Shown: positions 1 to 12,905 of the stretch, in pieces
Position numbering within the stretch: the stretch's first letter is position 1
How the letters are laid out: each line of letters starts with the position of its first letter
Source of the DNA: Lethocerus indicus
Lineage: Eukaryota; Arthropoda; Insecta; Hemiptera; Belostomatidae
Reading direction: 5' to 3'
Length of the DNA stretch: 64,000 nt
Assembly: GCA_019843655.1 (NCBI GenBank)
Contig: JACDQD010000003.1
Span: forward strand, 25,222,224 to 25,286,223
Notes under the pieces: model-generated
Told to the model about the DNA's origin: nothing
What the model saw: only the letters and a program-made list of their open reading frames with translations
Database searches by the model: none
Translations under genes and position numbers: made by a program

Positions 1-1782
1 AAAAGACGGCAGGGGAAAAAAGAGAATAAGCGCGTTTTAAACTTTGCCTAACCCTTGGACTTTCCCTCGCCGGTTTCATTCATCGAGTTTTTTTTCTCTC
101 CTCCCTCCGCCCAACCCCATTGAGACACCCGGCCTGCTATCCAGCTTTAACCCTTGAGAAACTTGAACGCTAATCTTTCTTAATTCGCGACTCCCCTATT
201 AGTTACGGAGCTCTTTACCCCCTGTATTTTCCACCACTTAGCGGTTGTTCGAAAGTGCGGTCCGGAAATGGGAAACGTTACTTTTCTGACTCCTATTATT
301 ATTATTATTTTTTTTTTAATAAGGAATCCAGTTGATTAGCGTGACAAAGCGAGCAAAATGTACCCAACTTTTATCTCGTATGGCAGTATTTTACGTACAC
401 ATTACATAAATGATAGGAATAAATATTGTATGATGAAGGTTATTTTCAAAGTGGGATGTAAACAGTGGATTGTAACTTATAGCGTTATACTGGCAGAATA
501 TGGGAGTTAACGATCCAGAATTGTGGTTAAAAATTCGCTAATTTATTATGTCTTCAATTTGAAGATGAATATAAAAGGGGGGCGATTAAATCATTAAATC
601 TTCTTTTCTAAAAACAATAGATATTAGCCTACTTTAGTAGCTAATTCTGAGCATTATGATTGCAGATTGATGGTTTACTGGTAATTAAGTTTGAGAAGAA
701 AATATTTCTCCTCGGCAATGAAATTTATAGCTCTTGAAGTCTGTCCGGCGGTAGAAAATCGTCGGAACGTCCCCTCGTTGAAGAAATATGAAGTATTGAA
801 AACCGATGAAAGTTGGTTAGAAAGTGAGCATAGAGACGAGGATAACTACCCCCAGGGACGGCGCCCCTACTTGTTTATTTCTGCCGGCGGTGTCAACGGT
901 CTGAAATTTTCTAGGGGGTGTAGATTTAATCGGGGCGATTGAATTAGCGAGCCGACCCATCGGTTCCCCATTTCCAGTCGACGACCGACGTAGAATTGGT
1001 CCGCCGGAGTCGTTTATTTTATTGCCGTCCGAGAAAGATGAGCCCCTCGGATGGCTTCCTGCGGCCCCGTAAACAACTTTAAGGCGGGCGAAGTTGCGCT
1101 GCTTGGCGCCACTACCCCCACCAACTCCCAACGTCTGAAGCAAATCGGTTTCCCGGAGTTACGACAATTGTGCAACACGTTCGTTGCACCCGGAAACAGC
1201 AAAGGGAACAAGGAAGAAAATAATAAATAAACGCCTAAAACCTTGGGATATTTTCCGCCTCGCAACCAAATTTTTTTATGGCCATCTGTGAAAGGAAGGA
1301 CACGTCCCGTAGGATTCCGAGTAGGATTCACCACTCGCTAACGCAGTGTTTAGGGTCCCTCCCGATATCTCTGATACTGTTATCATATTAAAGATATTGT
1401 GACCTAAAATCTAGGGTAAAATACAAAAATGAATCTAATCGAAAAAATCGAGCTGTCATCAAATTGCATTGTCCTTTATTTTAAATTTCCGAGGTGATAT
1501 TTTTTTAGCACTTAAACTACTCATATTTTCCTTGCAGTTACCTTACCTATTATTAATACTATTGTAAGGTTCTCCCCCCAATTACAAAAACAAGAGACAA
1601 GACCTTAACGAAATTTTTAGTTACTAACTTTCCATTGCATTATTCATACTTTTTTTCACTTCATCGCATTCATTATTCACCGTTCTCTGTTGTCTCGCTC
1701 ATCGTACCGGCAAAATTCTCTAATGGAAGACAATAGAGACCTTTTCCCCTTTTTTTCAATTTACTGGAATAGATAATAATGT

Positions 1783-1818
1783 CATTCTCTGACAAACGGA
1801 ATAAGTTTTGTCAGAATG
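1783..1818. other. Imperfect inverted repeat (stem-loop)
   Basis: The arm cattct-ct-gacaaa at 1783-1796 pairs with tttgtcagaatg at 1807-1818. This gives 12 base pairs with a two-base bulge and a loop of about ten bases. It is too short for a typical microRNA precursor, and no known mature microRNA sequence is recognisable. A stem of this size can arise by chance in 64 kb. Confidence 0.4.
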
Positions 1819-2996
1819 AGGGCAGACGTCAATGCGGTCAGATAATATTCGTAACGTAATAATTAAATAATATTTCCAGCTCCTGGTTATAGATTAATAT
1901 TGAAATTTGAATTTAAAAAACTTGTTAGTGAATAGAAACTTTCAAGGCGATACTTCAATGTCTCAGAACTCAATTTAGAATAATTTTCTTGAAAAATATT
2001 CTCCAGGTTCTCTCCGACTGATTAAATTATATCTGGCTTAATATTTCGTTTAAGGACTCTCCAGGGTACTCTATTTTTCCTCCAGTTCACTTCACAATTT
2101 ACACTTTATTTCTGATGTTAATTTAAGACTCTGAGAATGTTTGCAGTTTTACAGTTCTACTCCAATTTAAGTAAACGCTTATATATATACCTTATGAACA
2201 ATTATGGACAACAATGGAGTCATGAAAAAATATTATAAACTTTTAATTGAGAATTTCTATGAATTGAAGATAGCTGGGTTTGAATTGAAAATTCTACGAG
2301 ATTAGAAATCAATCAAATGTGCAATTTCAATGTGAAATTGAGACCTTTAAGAATCTATCCATGTTGTAAGTCCTTTCCTAATTAAATAGTTTTAATCTTT
2401 TGTTATAACAATAAGTTTTTCGTGTGCGAGAAAAAGGTATTCACACAATATGTCATTCCTCGTACTTCGACTCTTCACTGAGTTCTAACAGTATATTTCT
2501 TTACTGTATTCGTCAAAGGGACAGGAAGCTGAGCGGATCTACATTTTACTTTCTACTCCCAGAAGAAAACGAAACGAGAACCAGAAGTAAAAAATGGAGA
2601 CCGCGTTGAATATATTTCAATACATTAGCCCCCGGGTATACACTTCGGAGCAAAGGAATTACGATCCTAAAATTATTCGTTATTGCGTGCACTTTGCGGT
2701 GAACATTTCATTCCACCGAGAGAACACTTGATACACTTGAGATGAACATATTCAGAGAAGGAATTCACGTATGAATTCAACAGCTATTTTTATATAAACT
2801 TATTGTCTGTGTACTGTACACATTTTTCTTTATTTCACAAGAGAAACTGTTTGTTTGAGTTAGAAAGCATCGATTCGGGTTTGAGAAGGTTAGCTAATCA
2901 ACCTTGTGATGTTAAAAACTGCGCCTATAAAGGGTTACAGATGAATGTATTAATTCGAAACTTCGGTTGAATACTCCCGGAGGGTCGGTGAACCCT

Positions 2997-3022
2997 GGTT
3001 TGTACTTGTAAGTACCATAACC
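2997..3022. other. Small stem-loop around GTACTTGTAAGTAC
   Basis: The segments gtactt (3002-3007) and aagtac (3010-3015) are perfect reverse complements with a two-base loop. The outer ggtt (2997-3000) and aacc (3019-3022) can also pair across a small internal loop. It sits in a GC-rich patch. No function is evident, and it may be a chance palindrome. Confidence 0.35.
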
Positions 3023-4443
3023 GAAGGCCTAATAGAGCCGTCTTGAGTGGCTACCGGGCTGAAGTTGGGGGGGAAGACAAGCTGATAAAATTTACTACCG
3101 TATTCTTTTTGAGGCTAACGCCCAAAGCGGGCCGGCGTAATTTTGCCCGCCGCGGGCATAAACCGAGGCGCGTCCCAACCGAGGTTTCGTGCCCCATAAA
3201 ACCTGAAGTTGGTGTGAAGCCAACCTGAAGATCCTGCTCCGATGATGACTCGTAAACCGGGGCGTACTAAAGGAAGAAAAAAAATAAGAAAAATGAACAT
3301 ATTCCTGAGATTTACACCGCAGGGTTAAATAACAAATTCACGTATTTGGGGGTTTCACAACTATTTCAGCTATGCACTCTATAATGTCATTATGTTTAAT
3401 GTTTCTTTCCTTTCCCGTATTATCTCATTTGATGTCTCTAATTAGTAATCAATTGAAAATTTATTGCCGTACAGTTAAACGAAACGTTAACCCGGAACAT
3501 GCAAATAGTGTACCCTTACTGTACAGTTCGGCTGTCCGTCGGCCTTTCAGACACATTTATTTTCTGCGGAGGCTTCCTGATAAATGGGAGTGGCAGCTCT
3601 GAATCAAGCCCCTCCAACAAGTGGCGGTCAACTCACCCGACCCCAATCTACACTAGTTTTAGAACTTGTCACGTTTGTTTCTATCCGTCCAATGCCGGAT
3701 CTATATAAACTGGTTCATCACTTTTAATCAAATCAAGACAAAATATACCTGTCAACAACTCTACTTCTATTTATGTATGAATAAAAATTGAAACGAGATG
3801 ATTGAAACAAAATGAGAACATTTTAATATATCGAATAAATATATACTTAGTTAATTCCAACTTATCCTTAGTTACCGTCTGATCCTGTTAACCGGAATGG
3901 AAAGTAACGTTTATATGTCAACAGACTTTTATGTTGTATTGTTTTATAATTGAAAAACGTATCTATTGGTTTTTCTTGCTTTTCTTCTTATTAATATTTT
4001 TTCTGTTGCGTATCATTGATTGTCAGATTTGGGAGAATATATTAGATATTCAGTCTATTGCGTGTCATCTAAAATACTGGAGAGTATAACATAAAAATTG
4101 TCGCCAATATTCGTAAATAAGTTCAAAACATTTCCTAAAAATGTTCAATATATAAAATCTTAAATTGAAGAAATATTTCTAGAATGTAACTACCAATTGC
4201 TACCGCGGTACATTATCGTAAAAATATATCTATTAAATATCGATATATCGACTTTTAATCTATATTTCGAACAAGTACAGGTCGCGCCATCTAATTTAGA
4301 ATTTTCTTTTAACCGCCCCCGAAACATTGGAATCAAGGGTCAATATAACTTCAAAAGTAATCTGTTAGCCGGCTGAAAAGATTGGGAAGCCGGTATTTAC
4401 GGGCCCCAATTTTTCAAGAAATAAATATCGGAAATAAATCGTC

Positions 4444-4476
4444 GGGAGGGCAGTGGGGGGGGAGGGGGAGGGGGGC
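4444..4476 (+). repeat. G-rich tract with G-quadruplex potential
   Basis: The plus strand has several runs of three to eight G separated by one or two bases. This meets the usual pattern of four G-runs with short loops, so the strand could fold as a G-quadruplex. It lies at the left edge of a GC-rich block and about 170 bases before another purine tract. No adjacent gene is identified. Confidence 0.5.
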
Positions 4477-4646
4477 TTAAAAAGGGCAGAGTGACACGGA
4501 ACGACTAATCAGTCGTGAGAGGTCCGCCGCGGTTTATAATTCAAGTTTAAAATTGAGCTCCATCCGAGAGTCCCGGGAAAACCAAATTACCCCGCGAACG
4601 ATTTTTCACGGGCCCCGGGGCTATTTAAGTTAAAAGCGGACTCGGT

Positions 4647-4700
4647 GGGAAGGATGGAGGGAGGGAGAGAGGGAGCGAGGGAGGGATGGAGGGAGGGAGG
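4647..4700 (+). repeat. Polypurine GGGA-type simple repeat
   Basis: This is an almost pure purine stretch made of gggagg, gagg and gaga units, interrupted only by atgg and cg. On the minus strand it reads as repeated Pro-Ser-Leu codons, which accounts for the overlapping open frames on that strand. It is a degenerate tetranucleotide microsatellite. Confidence 0.75.
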
Positions 4701-5960
4701 TCTTGATTGGGTGGCGACGCGAGGGCGGTGGGCTGGATCGCGTGACCGCCCCCCATAACGGCCCCGTGAGGCCCCCAGGAAGTGGGGAATTTGTTCCCCC
4801 CCGAGAGCCTGAAAGTGTGCCCCATGACGGCCAGTGCCGCCCACCCCCTCGCAATCCACGAACGCTCTGTCCGCCCACCCTCAGATAAACACCCCGCCCT
4901 GTCGATACTGATTATTCCAATTCGACCCTGTTCATGATACCCGCCTCCCCCTCCCCCCTCCTGCTGCTGTAGGTTGTAACGATTTTTCCGTTATACACAA
5001 TTCCCAATTCAAATTCATGATTTGCTATTCCCACTGCATTGGTCATGGTTCTTTGTCAAAATCGGACGGTTGATCGAAGATAATCAATGGTGAATTATGA
5101 ATGTAATAGAAAGTTGTAATACCGTCGCGGGGTTAAAGGACCTGTACATATTTGCGTGGAGTGGTCCACGTTCTGGGACCGGATGCTGCACTTCCTCATT
5201 ATATCCCGATTCCGAATTCAGATGTCCCTGGTAAATAATAACTAGTCGTGTCGAAGTTTTTTTTTCATTTAATCAGATCATATGCGATCGGGTCCAAGTG
5301 GCGTACCAAATTTTCCCCAAAAACGTCGACCGATTTGTGTTCGAAATTCCAAATTTTGTAGGCTATACCTAATTACTTTCATATTATTAAAACCTACTTC
5401 AACCGTAATTGTTTTATACCCACTCATATGTGGAATCCGTACGTCATTTCACCATATTTCACGTAAGCCCGAGGCCACAGTATTGTTGTAATGGAATCGG
5501 TTGCGTTTAAGATTGGGCCCCTCCCCGCCCACGACCGGCTATCGGTTACACAATACACGGCGGGGACCGAGCTATCGCCCGCCCCCGCGTTCGGGTGTTT
5601 TCAACCCTCGCTTTTCCCCGTCCGACTAAAAAAATCCAATCATCGACACCCCTCTACATTTCCGGGGGGCGGGCCGACATCCGTCGATCGGCACGGAAAA
5701 ACCGTAGGTGTTGACCGGTGTCGGAGCCGCCCCACGACCACCCCCAGGGGGCTGAGGCCGCGTCCAAACAACACGCCGGAAAATCGTATGTAAATTGAGC
5801 CGGGGTGTGGACAATTATACCGGCTGTCCCGTGACGTAATTGCATGTCGAGACCTGTGTCGAATGACACCCTCGACAATAATAACCCTCCCACACTTTTC
5901 CAGATACCATCGATTAACAGATCGTTATCGCTTCCGCCCTCCTGTTTTCCCTCGGTAATT
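4701..5960. other. GC-rich, CpG-bearing noncoding block
   Basis: Base composition is markedly richer in G and C than the flanks, with C-runs at about 4935-4960 and 5720-5745 and many CpG. Several overlapping short open frames exist on both strands but disagree with one another and match no family I recognise. Such frames are expected where stop codons are rare. A six-base-pair hairpin (cgtgga/tccacg) sits near 5155-5170. Confidence 0.5.
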
Positions 5961-8189
5961 AATATAAGGCAATAATCTCGACGGCGTTAAAATTCAATAA
6001 CTTTATTAATGAAAATTAATGCGGCGTGGCCTTTGAAAACCGAGATTATTATTATTGTCAGAACTTGAAACGCGGGCCCCAAGACTATCGCTGTTTTCAT
6101 TGCCGGCCCGTTATAACGCCAATAGTGCTTTACATTGTTCCCTAGCGCCAGCGGGTCTAAACACTATTCACTGGCTAGGCCCATCGGCTGCCAACAGGAC
6201 CTTTTAAATATTGAATAAGTTGGTTCCGATCAATCAATGGCCTCTGTCGTGAAGTCGCGTCTGAATTATTTCAAACCGAACCGGTACGGTCACGCGAGTG
6301 AGTCGTCCCGTGAGGTAGACGACAGCTCAAAGATACGCCGAAAACTTGATGCCTCACATTCAATGCCATTCCACCAATTCTAAGCGATAAAAGATAGAAC
6401 TGTGTAGCCTCATATTTTACAACATACGAACACGATATATTTTTATAATTATCGGTAATCATTTTTGTTCCGAGATTGTTCTCTACACAGAGGTATTTAA
6501 TTGGGTATTATTGTGATAAATCTTTATATAGGAACTTCCGAAGTGTTTGAAGGGCATAAATGAAACTATAAATAATTGAATTATTTAAATACAAGCAAAT
6601 ACATTTTATTAGAATTGAACATTAAATTGCGATAAAGTTAACCAGTCCTTTTCTATACTACTCCATTTCGTTGTAACTCTCTTGACAATCTCATTTATGT
6701 CATTACTTAAAAACTCAAATTCTTGAATCGATTCCATATTTCAGAATTGCAGGTTCTACTGTTACTCTCTGTTATACTATCCTCCGAGTACTCAATAACA
6801 ATTCCGTCGAGCTATTTATTCCAAACGAAGATATATATCAGGAATGGAACTAATTTACACTTGGGGTACCCCACCGGCTCAAAATTTACGGTAGGCGATA
6901 CCGTTAATTCGAAACATTGTTCCTTCGGAAGGCTTTTGTTTCCTCCACTTTTGTCCTCCTGCGGAGCAACAACCCGGCAAGACTTATCGCGCCCCCACCC
7001 CCCCTCCCCTTCGGGCGTCGGGTCGAGCGACGTTTTATGATTTTAATTAATTATACAGTTCCGACCCTTTCGAAAATTTAATTGGCCGCCCTTTGGAAAA
7101 GGCGACGACCCCTCGGCGCCACCCCTTTCGGGAAATCTCGCCTGAATGGGGTGAGACTCCTCCGAAATAATGAGGAGGGAGAACCGGCGCGGCTGGGGCG
7201 AGTGGAGCACGTGGAAGGGACGCCAGCTCCGGGAAACCGAGCAGCGGGCCCCGTGGGGTGGGTGAGACGGTGCTTAAGAGGTAAGCAGAGACTGAAGGGG
7301 ATGGAGTTATGAAAAGGTGGAGTACACAAGGGTAATGTCAGCAAGGTTCCGTCGTTGATTCACGCCTGTCAGTTTCCTGTTTATTAATTTTGATTCTGCA
7401 TTGCATAATATTGACATTAGTAAATGTACTTGTAATATTACTTATGCTGCAAATTCAGAAAAACCACTCAGCATCTTCATCTTCATAGATTTGTGCACTA
7501 ACCGATTCATATGTATAACGAAGGTTTTATTCAGTATAGTTTTCTCTGTGGAGCATTACGACTGAGGAAAAATGCTGAAATACAGAGTGGATATGTTTCT
7601 TGAGGTGTATTCGTAGAGACCCTTTGGATATATGTAATGCAGTCTCAAATGTACATTTAATTTTAAGTTTTAAACGTTCCTTTAAATGGTGCACACATAA
7701 CGTTAAACGTGAAAAGATAAAGGCAGTTATACACACAGTAAACTGCACATGAATATAGTGAATTTTAACGTGTTAGAAAAATTTCTCTCTTATAACGTTT
7801 TCATGAAATATATTACACAGTTCTGATTTAAAATATCAGGAATTATAGGATTTACAAATGTAAGATTAGCGATAATTATAAATTACATTACAAATATTTT
7901 AATTGAGGACTTAATAACTACCTGTAAGTTATTATCAACACTATGTAGTGCGACGAAAATTTTCGGCAGAAATTTGCACCACAGAAAGCAATCTCATCTT
8001 GTATTATACAAGATAGCATCGCGGTGACGGGTAAAAAATTAATAATTAGAGCGGAGGTGTCTAGAAAATAGCGTCGTGGCGGTTAGGAAAGAAAAGAAGG
8101 CGGGGGTGGTTACCGGGCGGACGGTAAGAGACTCCTCGGGGTGGATTTATGGCCGCAAATGAAGAAAGGGGTGTAAATGCGGAGGGGTG
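5961..8189. other. Intergenic block
   Basis: The block is AT-rich except for a GC-rich patch at about 6880-7290. The short frames there show no recognisable domain. No RNA gene or mobile element was recognised. TTAATTAATT-type AT motifs near 7040-7055 resemble homeodomain binding words, but this is weak evidence alone. Confidence 0.5.
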
Positions 8190-8274
8190 GCTCTGAACTC
8201 GTGACGCCCTCCGGGTTTCGTTATGCCGGTACCTCGCCCGCTAATAAGACACTTGCCACCGTCGACTTCAACAA
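8190..8274 (-). mobile_element. Possible decayed tRNA-derived SINE head
   Basis: Read on the minus strand, the segment begins next to a GA/CT microsatellite. It has a stretch gtggcaagtgtctta that loosely resembles a tRNA A box. Further along it has aacgaaaccc and gagttcagagcc, which loosely resemble diverged B boxes. tRNA-derived SINEs often border simple repeats. No second copy was seen in this window and no poly(A) tail is evident, so the assignment is tentative. It could equally be unique GC-rich sequence. Confidence 0.22.
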
Positions 8275-8292
8275 CTCTCTCTCTCTCTCTCT
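8275..8292. repeat. (CT)9 microsatellite
   Basis: Nine uninterrupted CT dinucleotides on the plus strand, directly beside the SINE-like segment on its left. Confidence 0.9.
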
Positions 8293-11200
8293 GCCTCCCG
8301 TCCTCATTTTGTACTTTCGTCCCGTTAAATAACATCAAACTTATATTTGACCGGTTAAAGTTTATTTAAGCGAGCGTTCAAACTAATATTTTCGTTTTAA
8401 ATTGAAACTCGGTTTGTAGTTTACAACGGGGGTTAAATATTTTAGTACCGTTTTTCAATAGTCTAACGCACAAAGATGGGTTTAATCGTAAACTATACGG
8501 TTTATATATCAGAATTGGATGTTGATCTGTTTTATCACGAAACAATATCTTCCATAATAAGAAAGAAAAATAAATACTATGGAATAATTTCAGTGAACGA
8601 AACAGAATCAACGCAAATGGTTCCGTTGTATTCCATTCAAGAAATGTATTGGTTATATCTATGAGATTTTTTATTCAACCCTTAAACGGCCGATTTAAGG
8701 ACGTCAGGAATAACTGTTAAGCGCCAAATTGAAATTATAAGAGGAATGACGAGAGAATGAGATGATGATGAAATTGTGAGAGAAAATGTGAGAAATGAAA
8801 TGAGGCATGGGAGATCATGGTGGACAATTACAGTCGCCAGAGTCCTTAATTATAATGGGACTGTCTCACGTTATTGTAAATAACATGCCTAACGCCCTGA
8901 GGGTACTTAATTTCCACAGCTCGCAAAATACCAATTTAGACGGCGGTTTATCTTCTCGCAGCTTTACAGTGTTATATAATGCCTCTTAATAATAATAATT
9001 ATAATTCTATACCTCGAAAATTGGTCCGGGAGAGGCCTGCGGGTTACTGGGCGGAAAGCCAGAGTTGTAAACTTCCGCAAGTTTACTTCCCGGATTAAGT
9101 ACTCCCCCGAGCATTGCGATTACGGCGATTAATTTCTCAAACATCGTATAATATACGCTTTGCGCCCATTAATTTAACACTTTAGACGGCGCTGAAGTGT
9201 CCTTCTCGGCCCGTGCGCTTCGGAATGTTTCGCGGCTTTAGAAGCGAGCAAGCCGACGAACTGATAGGGAGGGAGTATTATAATCCACGCAATTGTTGGA
9301 AAATATATCAGGAAAATACGCGGAAAAACCGCTCGTTTGAAATCCAATCCACTGCGGTAAAATCACTCTAAGATTACTTCATTAGGTGCAATATCAAGAC
9401 TTATCCAAAGACCTGAAAGATAATATGGGCTATTACCAACCCAACAACTCATCTTTTATGGCTTGGAATATTATATTACTAAAGCCTGGATTCTTTTCTG
9501 CTCTAGTGAAAATGGTACATTTCCTTTTATATGGTAAATTTATGAGTTGTGTTCAGGCTTGTTTTGAATAATGAGTGGAGTGATTCAGATTGCAGAATTG
9601 AGTACGTTCAATAGAGTACCATGATACTTTCTCCAGCTAACTCTGTGGAAGTGGAAAAGGACCTGAAACTAAGGTGACATCTAATAAGACCCAATGCAAT
9701 AACGAAGCGTCCGTTAGAATGGTACGACAAGAGAATTACTGTAATGACATACTGAATTGTCTCAATAGATATGAGTGAATAGCCATCATTATAAGGCGAT
9801 ATTTCACAGATAGTAAGAGTCGCGACGCCAAGATTCGGATAAAGGTCAGAGCATTTGTTTCCGGGAGCGTTTGTATATGACTCGCGCGAACTACGCGATG
9901 AGCGTTAGAGACTTCCGAAGCCGCAATTCGCGAAAATATCTTCGCATTGTCCCGCAACATCCCATCTCACATCTTGAAGCAGGAAATAAGCTCCAGTCGT
10001 TTGTCAGAATTTCCAGACACACTGATAATGCCCCCCGGGCGGGGGGAGGACACGAAGAAATACGATATGGGATGTGTGGGAAAATTCTAATTTCACGGGG
10101 ACTAACGTCAACAAGACGACGTCACACCTCCATATTATTCCATCCTTTCCACCAGCATTGAACTCCTGAGGAGAGGAAAATCGGGTTCCGTTTTTAGAAC
10201 ATTGGAAATTTAACTTTTGAAAAAACTTATACAACACTCTTTTTTCTCCTTCCTCTATTGTAGAATCTAGATGTTATGTTTAGTGATTAATTAGAAATTT
10301 GAATAACTTCAATAATACGAGATTATAGAATGGACGTAATGTTATGCACATTCCTAGTTTTACACGCATCAAAAATGCTGACAGGTCTCATGAAGTTCAC
10401 TGGAGTTTGAAATTGAACATTACAATGAACATTGCAATAATAGGGTTTTGTATAATAATAATCCCGATTACTCATCATTAGTCGTACATCCACTGAAAGA
10501 TAATGACGACAATTGGTATTGATTTGCACGGTATTAGCTATCTGTGGGGTTGCTATGTTCCAAATAACATTTCATTAAAATCTAGTCGGCCGTTTCAATC
10601 TATATCCCAAACAGAGTTCACATGATATATTAATGGTGTTGAAGGCAATTTTTTATATCTAAGCTCATGGTAATCTAACGGGTATAAGGTGTCATTAATT
10701 AATAAAAATAAATGGAACCCCAAAATGCATTATTTGAGGTAAAAATTGTGTTTTGTTAGGAATCACTGTGAAAAGGAATAGTCAAATAGCTACATCGCTA
10801 AAATAATTATTCTCCAGAAAATGCGTGTGTTACTTTAACTGCTCTGTTATGATAGAAACTCAGAGTTCACTGGATTGCCCAGATTATAATTACTTATTTC
10901 GTTTAGTTGATCGATTTGAGTTTTACTTCATATTTTGCTGTTTTAAGGCAGAAAGGTTGAGGCTTTTTGGCGTCACTAAATCTGGACGGCTGGAGCAGTC
11001 GTCACACTTAAAATGGACCGAACATCTTTCAAAATAACCGAAGCTGGTCTAAAATTATAATAAATACGGGTTAATTGTTATTTTTTAATAAACATCCCAA
11101 ACCCTCGCCAAATCTCAAACAAACATGTTAAATCCAGTTGACGTACTTTGTAAAAACGTTATTTATCTTATTTAAATGAAAATGTTCATCAATACTGGGA

Positions 11201-12428
11201 AAGTTGTGACGGTTTGTGAGTGTTTAATTATCGGCATTGAAAAATGCCAGGAGGTTTCGCCGATTGGGGCAGTATGCTGCCGGTAAGGGAAGAGGTTTCA
11301 ATAAGGTACAAAGCAAGGTCGCGAAACAGGTAGCGATTTTGCATAGGGAATTCAGGGTGGCCCCATTTAAATTTCAAATGCCCGCCTTTATCCGCGACAA
11401 AAACCGCCCCCGCCAACCGGCCGGGGTGACCCCTCTCCACGGTGTCACCAGAAACTGCGCATACAATTTGAAATTTCATTTCTCCGCCGAGAAAATCCAC
11501 CACTTGATTACGTTTCAACCTTAGCCGGACTGTCAAAATTGTTTTCCCCAACTTGTTGCGAAAAACGGCCCGTTTTCGGAAGCCGCCCCTCCGCTGCTAA
11601 TACTTTATTTAAATTTAATTAAAATTTTCGGCTTCGCTACGGGACCAACCGCTGCGGCCTTTTTGGCACAGGTGGAGTTTGAGCCTATTCCTTTAATGGA
11701 CCAAGTATTTGTACTACTCTTTAACTTTCGACTAATGCTGTTAGAAATTCTGTACACTCGTTTATTTTATAAATGATGACATTCGTGGCCTCCACTATGT
11801 TCAATATATTTACAAATTACAAAATTTGTATGTCGATTAATTTTATTATACATAACTGTTTGTAAACCTGAATTGCAAACTGGAAAATCGATGTACGAAT
11901 GTACTTCTAACGAAGGCCATCCAATAAAATATCGATTTTTAGAGATAAAATACATTTTAAACAAATATAAAATAAATTCGCAAAAGGAATAAAACTACAC
12001 AACTGGTTTCATAATAGTAATAATATTAGGAAGGAAAATTAAATTATATGATTTACGTTATAATTAACCCCATTAAACTCTCATTATACGAATAGAACTG
12101 AAATAGTGATTCCTTATGTTATTCACGTTTAAATGCTAACCTAGATAGCATCCTTTGAGAGGGGTCTAATTATTCGTTTTATTGTTGGAAAACTTGATTT
12201 TTTTTCTAGTACTTGGCACACTAGAATCACTTACAAGTTCAATTATAAATACCATGGGTGGTTGGTAGTCTCATCTTCTATTAACGCCTAGAAATTAATG
12301 AGAGAATTCTCGCGTCTCTCAATTCGGCCCGAATGAAATATTCATCAGAGTTTTTCCGCTGTCGTACTCATGACGGGTATTCCCGAAGTTATATTATACT
12401 ATATACGGTACTACTTTGAGGACTTTGT
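8293..12428. other. Intergenic block, mostly AT-rich
   Basis: No gene, RNA gene or repeat family was recognised. Moderately GC-rich patches occur at about 9010-9260, 9990-10110 and 11240-11560. The open frame at 11237-11524 and its antisense partner at 11228-11551 fall in the last of these and show no known domain. A (TAA)n run lies near 8988-9000. Confidence 0.5.
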
Positions 12429-12465
12429 TCCTCCCGGGTTCTTTAATATTTAAAGAACGCGAGGA
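12429..12465. other. Extended stem-loop, 14 paired bases
   Basis: A perfect nine-base-pair stem (gttctttaa at 12438-12446 with ttaaagaac at 12450-12458) closes on a three-base loop. It is extended, across a small asymmetric internal loop, by tcctc at 12429-12433 pairing with gagga at 12461-12465. The whole is about 37 nucleotides, shorter than a normal microRNA precursor. It is among the strongest local hairpins I found, but this size is within chance for a window this long. Confidence 0.45.
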
Positions 12466-12853
12466 TGACGATCTTCATTTTCCCCGCAGAAATCATCCAT
12501 TTTTTATCAACTCCGGCCCAAACCGGAGCCACATGAGAAATACCTCAAATGCGCCGGGTCCGCTATATTTTATTTTTTGTTGCGCTTAATCCGAGCGAAT
12601 CGTAATTATTCCCTTTGTTCTGTATCGTCGGCTCCGGCCGGCCGACCCGTCGGCTTTTTGAAAATATATTCCTTCTATCTCCGTGTACATCTCATTTAAT
12701 AACGGATAAGGCTCTCCGGTAGACGGGTAAAGGACAGTGTCTTTTCCGTGCAAACGGCGGGCCCTTTTCATCCCCGGCCAGGGCCCCTGATCAAAGCGAG
12801 AAATTTCACTCGCAAATGTCTTAAAATATCGACCCTCTCTGTGTTGTCGACTC

Positions 12854-12855
<2 letters not shown>
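12466..12855. other. Intergenic, moderately GC-rich
   Basis: Nothing recognised. One short minus-strand open frame at 12586-12771 has no family resemblance. Confidence 0.5.

Positions 12856-12901
<46 letters not shown>
12856..12901. repeat. (CT)23 microsatellite
   Basis: About 46 bases of uninterrupted CT/TC dinucleotide on the plus strand. On the minus strand it generates an artificial Arg-Glu repeat in an open frame that should not be taken for a protein. Confidence 0.95.

Positions 12902-12905
<4 letters not shown>

Larger units (their letters stand above)
1..4430. other. Intergenic block, mostly AT-rich
   Basis: No gene is recognisable on either strand. Most of the block is AT-rich with frequent stops in all frames. 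Two GC-richer patches stand out, at about 840-1330 and 2980-3270, and they carry only short open frames with no family resemblance. A small (ATT)n run is present at 294-311. Stem-loops at 1783-1818 and 2997-3022 are listed separately where notable. Nothing here looks like an exon with a supported splice pattern, although short exons of a diverged gene could not be excluded by eye. Confidence 0.6.

Noticed and set aside
11228..11551. Antisense pair of open frames (11237-11524 plus, 11228-11551 minus)
   Set aside because: Mutually antisense frames in a GC-richer patch are a common composition artefact, and neither shows a domain.
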